From assembly GCA_035642125.1 (NCBI GenBank), contig DASQSZ010000078.1, positions 1 through 18,871 of the forward strand: a DNA stretch of 18,871 nucleotides, in the 5' to 3' direction. Position numbers and translations under genes: made by a program. The notes below the pieces were generated by a model that ran no database searches, had not been told where the DNA came from, and was given only the letters and a program-made list of their open reading frames with translations. Source of the stretch: CALAED01 sp937891035. Lineage in GTDB: Bacteria > Actinomycetota > Actinomycetes > Streptosporangiales > Streptosporangiaceae. Every line of letters starts with the position of its first letter. Position 1 is the first letter of the stretch. Positions 7,280 through 13,390 of this stretch are shown here, in pieces.

Positions 7280-8237
7280 AGCGGATCCGCGGGTCGAGGA
7301 CGCCGTACAGCAGGTCGACGACGAGGTTGGCGAACAGATAGACGAGGACGAGGAAGGTCACGATGCCGACGATGGTGGGGCCCTCCTTGATCTGCAGCGC
7401 CAGCCAGATCTCGTGGCCGATGCCGGGCAGGTTGAAGATGCCTTCGACGATGATCGAGCCCGCCATGAAGTAGCCGATCTGCGTGCCGAGGTAGGTCACC
7501 ACGGGGATGAGCGAGTTGCGCAGCGTGTGCCGGGCGACCACGCGGCGGCGGGGCAGGCCCTTCGACACCGCCGTACGGACGTAGTCGGCGCGCATGTTCT
7601 CGACGAGGCTGGTGCGGGTCAGCCGCGCGACGTACCCCAGCTCGGCGGCCGCGACCACCATGCCGGGCAGCAGGTAGCTCATCGGCCAGCCCGCGTCGGT
7701 CCCCGCCGTCGGGAACCAGCCGAGCTTCAGCCCGAACACCAGCTGCGCGGAGTAGGCGAGCACGAACGACGGGATGGCGATCGCGACCGTCGTGCCGCCC
7801 AGTACCGCCGCGTCCGCGAACCCGCCCCGCCGCGTTCCGCCCCCCCGGCCGCCGCGGCGCGCCGCGCTCAGCCCGGCCCACACGCCGAGCGACATGCCGA
7901 CGACCAGTTCGAAGAGCCATGCGGTGGCGGCGAGCTGCGCGGTCACCGTCCAGCTGTCGGCGATCAGCTGTCCTACGCTTTGCCCGTTGAACGTCTCCCC
8001 GAAGTCGCCGCGGAACAGCACCCCGAACACATACCGCCCGTACTGCACGAGCAGCGGATCGTCGAGATGGTAGTGGTCGCGCAGTGCCTGGTAGACCGAG
8101 TCGGGCAGCGGCTTCTCCCCGGCGAGCGCCCTGATGGGGTCGCCGGGGAGTGCGAATACGAGCACGTAGATGAACAGCGTCGTCCCGAGCAGGACGGGCA
8201 CCATCTGCAGTACGCGCCGTACCGCATAGCGCCACAC
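7272..8237 (-). CDS. Peptide ABC transporter permease, DppB/OppB type
   Basis: A 321-residue inner-membrane permease. The N-terminus WRYAVRRVLQMVPVLLG followed by ALPGDPIRAL is the standard DppB opening; the EAA coupling loop is ADYVRTAVSKGLPRRRVVAR and the C-terminus ends GVLDPRIRYD. About six membrane segments. A Gly/Arg-rich insert (RRGGRGGGTRRGG) lengthens one cytoplasmic loop relative to common family members. The start is most likely the GTG at 8237-8235, two bases after the stop of the binding-protein gene; the frame stays open further upstream but that part is a shadow of the binding-protein gene. Ribosome loading is probably by coupling, since no strong Shine-Dalgarno sequence is seen. 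Confidence 0.92.
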   Translation of the reverse strand: MWRYAVRRVLQMVPVLLGTTLFIYVLVFALPGDPIRALAGEKPLPDSVYQALRDHYHLDDPLLVQYGRYVFGVLFRGDFGETFNGQSVGQLIADSWTVTAQLAATAWLFELVVGMSLGVWAGLSAARRGGRGGGTRRGGFADAAVLGGTTVAIAIPSFVLAYSAQLVFGLKLGWFPTAGTDAGWPMSYLLPGMVVAAAELGYVARLTRTSLVENMRADYVRTAVSKGLPRRRVVARHTLRNSLIPVVTYLGTQIGYFMAGSIIVEGIFNLPGIGHEIWLALQIKEGPTIVGIVTFLVLVYLFANLVVDLLYGVLDPRIRYD

Positions 8238-8239
8238 CG

Positions 8240-9883
8240 CTACTTGACCGTGACCTGGTCGTAGTGCGCGCTGTTCTCGTACGGGTCGAAGCGCACGTTG
8301 CCGACGCGCTTGGAGTAACCCTGCTGGTTCTGCCAGTTCCACAGCGGCGTGGCCGGCAGGTCCTTGAGCAGGGTCTGCTCCGCCCGCTGGTAGAAGCGCA
8401 CGCTCTCCTCGATCGAGTCGGCCCGATTGCCCTTGGTGACGAGGTCCATGCAGGCTTCGCCGTCATAGGACATCCGGTTGGCGTCGCCGCAGCGTGTGGT
8501 CAGGTAGTTCTCCGCGCTCGGGTAGTCCATCACCCAGTTGGCCCGGTAGGGCCCGGTCGCCTTGTGATCGCTCAGGTTGCTTAGGTAGTCGGCGACCGGG
8601 ATCTTGCGGAACTTGATGTCCTTGATGCCGAGGTTTTGCTTGAGCTGGTTGGCCACGTCGGTCATCCATTGCTCATAGGACGGGTCGGCGTTGGAGAACC
8701 ATAGCTCGAGCGTCCCGGAGAACCCGCCGGCCTTGTCGAAGTAGTCCTTGGCGTGCCGCGGGAGATACGTGCAGGGCGTGCCGCAGGCGTTCGGCCGGTA
8801 CCCGGGCACGATCGGCGACACGATGGAGCCGGTCGGGTTGAACGCGTTGTTGAAGACCGTCTCGACGATGGCCTGCCGGTTGATCGCCATCGAGATCGCG
8901 TACCGCAGGTCCCGGTTGCGGAACCGCTTGTCGTACAGCGGGAACTCCAGGTAGTCCATGGTGCCGCTGGGCGTGGCCACGAACCGGTCGCCGAGCAGCC
9001 GCTTGGCCTCGGAGATCTTGGCCGGCGGGATGGTCTCCAGGATGTCGACCCGGCCCGCGACCAGGTCCGTGTACGCCGTGTCGCGGCTGGCGTAGATCTT
9101 GAACGTCATCCCGTCGGCGTGGGCCGGGCGGCCGCCCTTGTAGCCGGCGAACTTCTTGAGCGTGATCTGCTTGTTGTGCTCCCAGCCGCTGCCGGTGAGC
9201 ATGAACGGCCCGGTGCCGATGGGCCGCTGGTCGAAGGCCTTCAGGTCGGCGGCGGCGCCCTTCGGCATCGGCGCGAAGCCGGTGAAGGCGAGCGTCAGCG
9301 GGAACTGGCTGAACGAGCCGGTCAGGGTGACCTCGAAGGTCTGACCATCGACGACCTTGAGCCCGCTGAGCTTGTCGGTCTTGGGCTTGGGGGCCTTCTT
9401 CGGGCCCTCGTCGCCGTCCGGGTCTTCGGGGTTGAGCGCGTCGTAGCCCTTGATGTTGCCGAAGTAGTAGTTGTTCTCCCAGCCGTTCGGGCCGTAGGCG
9501 GCGGTGTTCCAGGCGTCCACATAGCTCTGCGCGGTGACCGGCTCGCCGTTGTGGAACGTCAGGCCCGGCTTGACCTTGATCGTCCACTTTTTCTGGTCGG
9601 TGCTGGTGATCGACGCGGCCTGTTCGTTGACGACCTTGCCGGCTGAGTTGATCTTGGTCAGCCGGTCGAACAGCGCGTTGACGACGTGGATGCTGTAGGA
9701 GTCGTTCGCCGCGCCCGGCGCCAGGTGCGTCGGCTCCTGGTTGGCGACGGTGAACGTCTTGGGCTTCCCGTCGCCCTTGTTGCCGTCCCCGTCCCCGTCA
9801 CCGCCGCCGCTGCAGGCCGGGACGGTGAGCACCAGCACCGCCAACCCGGCCGCCCATGGGGTACGACGCGCGAGTTCCGTCAT
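8240..9883 (-). CDS. Peptide-type ABC transporter substrate-binding lipoprotein (SBP family 5)
   Basis: A 547-residue extracellular solute-binding protein anchored by lipid. The signal peptide MTELARRTPW plus a hydrophobic run ends in the lipobox LTVPAC with Cys24, followed by a flexible Gly/Asp linker. The mature part has family 5 landmarks: FDRLTKI, KPGLTFHNGEPVTAQSYVDAW, the RPIGTGPFML signature in the middle and NRDLRYAISMAINRQAI. This family binds peptides, and sometimes nickel, glycosides or siderophores; the neighbouring two permeases and two ATPases make it a full five-gene importer. Start ATG 9883 has AAGGAAG upstream on the minus strand and gives a proper signal peptide; a longer frame to 9997 adds only an unrelated Arg-rich tail. 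First gene of the operon that runs to 2892. Confidence 0.93.
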   Translation of the reverse strand: MTELARRTPWAAGLAVLVLTVPACSGGGDGDGDGNKGDGKPKTFTVANQEPTHLAPGAANDSYSIHVVNALFDRLTKINSAGKVVNEQAASITSTDQKKWTIKVKPGLTFHNGEPVTAQSYVDAWNTAAYGPNGWENNYYFGNIKGYDALNPEDPDGDEGPKKAPKPKTDKLSGLKVVDGQTFEVTLTGSFSQFPLTLAFTGFAPMPKGAAADLKAFDQRPIGTGPFMLTGSGWEHNKQITLKKFAGYKGGRPAHADGMTFKIYASRDTAYTDLVAGRVDILETIPPAKISEAKRLLGDRFVATPSGTMDYLEFPLYDKRFRNRDLRYAISMAINRQAIVETVFNNAFNPTGSIVSPIVPGYRPNACGTPCTYLPRHAKDYFDKAGGFSGTLELWFSNADPSYEQWMTDVANQLKQNLGIKDIKFRKIPVADYLSNLSDHKATGPYRANWVMDYPSAENYLTTRCGDANRMSYDGEACMDLVTKGNRADSIEESVRFYQRAEQTLLKDLPATPLWNWQNQQGYSKRVGNVRFDPYENSAHYDQVTVK

Positions 9884-10449
9884 GCGCCGGACTTCCTTCC
9901 TGCCTATGCCCCGACATCGCTCTTTCGGGGCTGAGGGTGACCGACGCCGCCTCCCGGCGGAAGGCATGGAGATTAGTTGTAATGGTTCTGCAACCACCCC
10001 TTACCGGTTCATACAGAACGCCGGTTGAACAGAAACGAGGCGACCGCAAATCAGCAGGGAAGTTTCCTTCTGAAACTCAGTTCGTTCAGCCTGGCGCGAT
10101 ATCGCCGCGCCGCGAATTTCGAGCCGACGACCGGAGGGTGGCGACCCCAATCCAGCAGCCATGACGAAGGGCCGCCCCGCCTGCAAGCCGGCTAGGCGGC
10201 GGAGCGGGATGTGACCTGGGCGAGCCGTGGGGCCGGCCGGGCGGGTGGGAGCCACCGCTCGCGCTCCCGCTCCTGACGCCTGGTTCCGCGCGCCGCGACC
10301 CCCCTCGTGGCGGGCTCGTGACCCTCCGATATCGTCGGGACGGCGGATCGCGTCCACCACGGGGGTTTCGGGGCCTGCTCATCGCGATTCTCCTCAGCCG
10401 CGGTCGAGATCCCAAAAGTTTCGAATCGCCCGCAGATGAGGAGCGGCGC
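9884..10449. promoter_or_regulatory. Divergent control region between importer operon and cydAB
   Basis: No convincing gene in this stretch. The half near the importer is less GC-rich and holds short inverted repeats: GGTT-CTGC-AACC (9984-9995), GTTC-ATACA-GAAC (10007-10019) flanked by CCGGTTCA and CCGGTTGA direct repeats (10004, 10021), and AGTTTC-CTTCT-GAAACT (10061-10077). A GGCGCG-CGCGCC hairpin lies at 10093-10111. These could be operators or promoter parts for the importer, but no -35/-10 pair is clear. The half near cydA contains folded GC-rich repeats (10177-10273). No Rex-type TGTGA-TCACA operator is seen before cydA. Confidence 0.45.
10177..10273 (+). other. Potential structured leader upstream of cydA
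   Basis: A small hairpin (CCGCCT 10177-10182 with AGGCGG 10194-10199) is followed by a nested set: GGAGCGGGA 10201-10209 with TCCCGCTCC 10265-10273, inside it GCGAGC 10220-10225 with GCTCGC 10257-10262, and inside that GTGG 10227-10230 with CCAC 10252-10255. If transcribed as part of the cydA leader it could fold into one long-armed structure. High GC makes chance pairing easy, so this is only suggestive. Confidence 0.25.
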
Positions 10450-11811
10450 ATGAGCGCGATCAGCACGGTGATCAGGAGCGGATTCGCCCTCGCCGCGCCC
10501 GATCAGGATTATCTGCTGCAGGCACGGCAGATGCAGGCGCTGTCGCTCGGCGTGCACATTCCCCTGGTGTGCTTCGGGGTGGCCTTCCCGGCGATGGTGC
10601 TGTTTTGCGAGTGGCGATATCTGCGGACCGGGGACCGGCTCTTCCGCGCGCTGGCCCGGCGCTGGTCGAAGGTGATGCTGGCGCTGTTCGCGGTCGGCGT
10701 GGTGACCGGGACGATCCTCAGCTTCGAGCTGGGACTGCTGTGGCCGGGTTTCATGGCGAACTTCGGCAACGTGTTCGGTCTCGGCTTCACGCTGGAGGGA
10801 TTCTCGTTCTTCGTCGAGGCGATATTCATCGCGATCTACGTTTATGGGTGGGACCGGCTGGCGCCGCGGGCGCATTTCCTGACCGGCATTCCGGTGGCGA
10901 TCGCGGGGGTGACCGGGTCGCTGTTCGTGCTGGCCGTCAACAGCTGGATGAACCATCCCGGTGGGTTCGAGCTACGAGAAGGGCGCGCCGTCCGAGCGGA
11001 CCCATGGGCGGCGCTGTTCGGCAATCCCTTTCTCTGGCACGAGTTCGTGCACATGTACTTCGCCGCGTACATCGTCGCCGGTTTCCTCGTCGCCGCGCCG
11101 TACGCCTGGGGGTTCCTTCGCGGTCGCCGGAGCCGTTACCACCGCACCGCGCTGACCGTCGCGCTGTCGGTCGGGGCGGTCGCGGCACCGCTCCAAGTCG
11201 TGATCGGCGACTGGGCGGCCCGCGAGGTCGCGGCGTACCAGCCCACGAAGCTGGCCGCCTTCGAAGGGCTGGCCCAAACCACCAGCGGCGCGCCGGTGCA
11301 CATTCTCGGCTGGTACAACGGTCACGAGGTCGAGTACGGCATCGAGATGCCACGGCTGCTGTCGTTGCTGGCCTTCCACGATCCGAACGCGACGGTCCAG
11401 GGCTTGAACGCGGTGCCCCTGGCGGACCAGCCGCCGGTCAACGTCGTACGCTTCTCATTTCAGACGATGGTCGGGATCGGGGCGCTGCTGGCCCTGCTGG
11501 GCGTGGTGTACCTCTACATCCGGTTCCGCCACCGACGGCTGCCGCGCTCGCGGTGGTTCTACCGAGCCGTGGTGCTGGCCGGTCCGCTGTCGGTCGTCGC
11601 GCTGATCTCCGGCTGGATCACCACCGAGGTCGGCCGGCAGCCCTGGATCGTCTACGGGACCATGCGCACCACACAGGCCGTCACCGGCGCCTCGGGCATC
11701 CCCATCGGCTACGCCACGCTCGTCGTCGTCTACCTGGGCCTGGCCGCCGGAGTCTGGTGGCTGCTGCGCACCTTCAGCCGGGTGCCGCTGGAGGCGGACC
11801 TCGATGGCTGA
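10450..11811 (+). CDS. cydA: Cytochrome bd-type quinol oxidase subunit I
   Basis: A 453-residue membrane protein, the haem-bearing subunit of a bd-type terminal oxidase that oxidises quinol and reduces oxygen to water. Recognisable landmarks: His36 in the first membrane helix (high-spin haem ligand region), LEGFSFFVEAIF with Glu116 and Glu123 (proton path), VNSWMNHPGG (164-172), EFVHMYFAAY with His201 (low-spin haem ligand), QPTKLAAFEG at the start of the Q-loop (Lys267, Glu272), FQTMVG with Met340 (second axial ligand) and GRQPW (395-399). The Q-loop is the short form. ATG 10450 is chosen because GAGGAG stands seven bases upstream; the longer frame to 10318 gives an Arg-rich tail without a membrane start. 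The stop overlaps the cydB start by eight bases. Confidence 0.95.
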   Translation: MSAISTVIRSGFALAAPDQDYLLQARQMQALSLGVHIPLVCFGVAFPAMVLFCEWRYLRTGDRLFRALARRWSKVMLALFAVGVVTGTILSFELGLLWPGFMANFGNVFGLGFTLEGFSFFVEAIFIAIYVYGWDRLAPRAHFLTGIPVAIAGVTGSLFVLAVNSWMNHPGGFELREGRAVRADPWAALFGNPFLWHEFVHMYFAAYIVAGFLVAAPYAWGFLRGRRSRYHRTALTVALSVGAVAAPLQVVIGDWAAREVAAYQPTKLAAFEGLAQTTSGAPVHILGWYNGHEVEYGIEMPRLLSLLAFHDPNATVQGLNAVPLADQPPVNVVRFSFQTMVGIGALLALLGVVYLYIRFRHRRLPRSRWFYRAVVLAGPLSVVALISGWITTEVGRQPWIVYGTMRTTQAVTGASGIPIGYATLVVVYLGLAAGVWWLLRTFSRVPLEADLDG

Positions 11812-13021
11812 GATCCCCATGGTCTTCATCCTCGCCGGCCTCACCGCGTACACGGTGCTCGCCGGCGCCGACTTCGGGGCCGGGGTGTGGACGCTGCTGA
11901 CATTTCCGGGCCGGGTCGGACCGGCCGAGACCCGCGACCACGCCCGCCACGCCATGGGGCCGGTCTGGGAGGCCAACCACGTCTGGCTGATCTTCGTGCT
12001 GGTCGTGTGCTGGACGGCCTATCCGGTCGCCTTCGGCTCGATCACGTCAACTCTGGCGGTGCCGCTGTTCATCGCCGCCGTGGGAATCATCCTGCGCGGC
12101 GCCTCGTACGCCCTGCGCGGTCAGCTCGACGAGGCCGCCGGCCGCCGGACGATCGAGCACGTGTTCGCCGTCTCATCGATCCTGACGCCGTTCGCGCTTG
12201 GCACCGTCGTGGGCGGCATCGCCTCCGGGCGCGTCCCGGTCGGCAACGCCGCCGGCGACCTGTTCACCAGCTGGCTCAACCCCACCTCGCTCCTCATCGG
12301 CGCGCTGGCCGTCGCCACCGGCGGCTACCTCGCGGCCGTCTATCTCGCCGCCGACGCGCGCCGACTCGGGGAACCGCTGCTTGAGCGCGACTTCCGCGCC
12401 CGGGCCCTGGCGGCCGGCGGATGCGCCGGCGCCCTCGCGCTCGGCGGCCTACTCGTCGTCCGCGACGACGCACCGATGCTCTATGACGGGCTGACCCACG
12501 GCGCCGGGGCGGCGATGGTCGTCGTCTCCGCGGCGGCCGGGCTGGCCACCCTGGCGCTCGTCTGGCGCGCCCACCTCGAACCGGCCCGCGCCTCGGCCGC
12601 ACTCGCCGTGGCCGCCATCGTCGCCGGCTGGGCGCTGGCCCAGCGGCCGCGGCTGCTGCCCGGGCTCACCCTCGACCAGGCGGCCGCCGGCCGCACCACC
12701 CTCGTCGCCGTCATCGTCTCCGTCGCCGCGGGTGCGGCCGTGCTGATCCCCTCACTGGCGTTGTTGTTCCGCCTCTTCCTCAGCGGGCGGCTGAGCCCGG
12801 GGGGCACCGGTGGCGAGCCCGCCGCCCTCGCGCCGGCCACCGCTCGCCGGGCTCGTTCCCGGCTTCGAGCGATCTTCGCCGCCACCACCGTTTTCGCCGG
12901 CGTGGCGGTGACCGTCCTGACCGACGCCGGTCCGCTCCTCGCCCTCGGCATCGCGTGTCTGTTCGCCGGCGCGATCTCGATGTTCGCCCTCGCCGCGACC
13001 GGTCCCGACCACGACTCGTGA
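11804..13021 (+). CDS. cydB: Cytochrome bd-type quinol oxidase subunit II
   Basis: A 405-residue, mostly hydrophobic protein that partners CydA in the bd-type oxidase. The family opening LAGADFGAGVW (19-29, Asp23) and the GPVWEANHVWLIF motif (52-64) are clear; about eight or nine membrane segments follow, with a charged Gly/Pro-Ala loop near residues 325-350 before the last two. ATG 11804 overlaps the end of cydA by eight bases (ATGGCTGA), so the two are translationally coupled. The length is slightly above the usual 330-380 because of this loop. No cydD or cydC (the thiol exporter needed for oxidase assembly) follows; the next gene is a cellulase, so those functions must be encoded elsewhere. 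Confidence 0.94.
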   Translation: MAEIPMVFILAGLTAYTVLAGADFGAGVWTLLTFPGRVGPAETRDHARHAMGPVWEANHVWLIFVLVVCWTAYPVAFGSITSTLAVPLFIAAVGIILRGASYALRGQLDEAAGRRTIEHVFAVSSILTPFALGTVVGGIASGRVPVGNAAGDLFTSWLNPTSLLIGALAVATGGYLAAVYLAADARRLGEPLLERDFRARALAAGGCAGALALGGLLVVRDDAPMLYDGLTHGAGAAMVVVSAAAGLATLALVWRAHLEPARASAALAVAAIVAGWALAQRPRLLPGLTLDQAAAGRTTLVAVIVSVAAGAAVLIPSLALLFRLFLSGRLSPGGTGGEPAALAPATARRARSRLRAIFAATTVFAGVAVTVLTDAGPLLALGIACLFAGAISMFALAATGPDHDS

Positions 13022-13088
13022 CCGAAGCGGTATCACCGCGCCCGCGACGAGCCGTACGGGCGACGCGCCGGCCGCCGGCCTGCGGACA

Positions 13089-13099
13089 TGAAACTTTCA
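13089..13099. promoter_or_regulatory. TGAAACTTTCA palindrome
   Basis: Perfect 5-1-5 inverted repeat about 290 bases before the cellulase start. GAAA-N-TTTC palindromes have been reported upstream of actinomycete xylanase genes, as I recall; here it may be a second plant-polymer control site or a chance match. Confidence 0.3.
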
Positions 13100-13228
13100 C
13101 GCCGAGCGCCGTTTGCACCGGGTTTCAGGGATGGCCTAGGAGCCGGACCAAAAATGAAGGTCACCGGCGTTTGCCCTGTTAAGCGGCCGCTCACGGGGAT
13201 CACGACGGCGCGCTAGGCGCCCGACGAG

Positions 13229-13250
13229 CGCCCGATCGGCTGATCGGGCG
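13229..13250. terminator. Hairpin between cydB and the cellulase promoter
   Basis: Perfect 9-bp stem CGCCCGATC (13229-13237) / GATCGGGCG (13242-13250) with a 4-base loop GGCT. It stands just before the cellulase promoter candidate, about 210 bases after the cydB stop, and fits a terminator insulating the two units. The left arm repeats GCGCCCGA found directly upstream. Confidence 0.55.
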
Positions 13251-13252
13251 TC

Positions 13253-13282
13253 TGTACACGTCAAGGGGAGTGTCTTTATGTT
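13253..13282 (+). promoter_or_regulatory. Candidate promoter of the GH6 cellulase
   Basis: TGTACA (13253-13258, 4 of 6 to TTGACA), 18-base spacer, TATGTT (13277-13282). The predicted transcription start falls inside or next to the CelR/CebR box, which would let the repressor block initiation. Match quality is moderate and the call rests mainly on geometry. Confidence 0.4.
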
Positions 13283-13285
13283 GCG

Positions 13286-13299
13286 TGGGAGCGCTCCCA
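13286..13299. promoter_or_regulatory. CelR/CebR operator
   Basis: TGGGAGCGCTCCCA, a perfect 14-base palindrome identical to the operator of CelR of Thermobifida fusca and CebR of Streptomyces, LacI-family repressors released by cello-oligosaccharides. It stands 91 bases before the start codon of a secreted GH6 cellulase, exactly where such boxes are found. The regulator itself is not in this window. Confidence 0.95.
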
Positions 13300-13390
13300 C
13301 CGGCCCCTTCGCGCTCAAGGGGCTCGCGCGCCCTGCGCGCCCGAGGCCGTCCCACCCAACCTACCCCTCATGCCCCAAGGAGGACCCCGG

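Larger units (their letters stand above)
13022..13390. other. Intergenic region between cydB and the GH6 cellulase
   Basis: No gene is seen in these 369 bases. They carry, in order, a TGAAACTTTCA palindrome (13089-13099), a possible upstream promoter TTGCAC-18-TAGGAG (13113-13142), a hairpin (13229-13250), a promoter candidate (13253-13282), the CelR/CebR operator (13286-13299) and the cellulase ribosome-binding site AAGGAGG just before 13391. Confidence 0.7.

Noticed and set aside
10246..10268. Split CelR-like half-sites (TGGGAGC and GCTCCC) upstream of cydA
   Set aside because: The half-sites are ten bases apart, whereas the operator needs them directly abutted; more simply explained as GC-rich chance or part of the leader helices.
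10569..11900. Plus-strand frame of 443 codons overlapping cydA
   Set aside because: Arg/Gly/Ala-rich, no membrane segments, and shifted relative to a CydA with all haem-ligand motifs.
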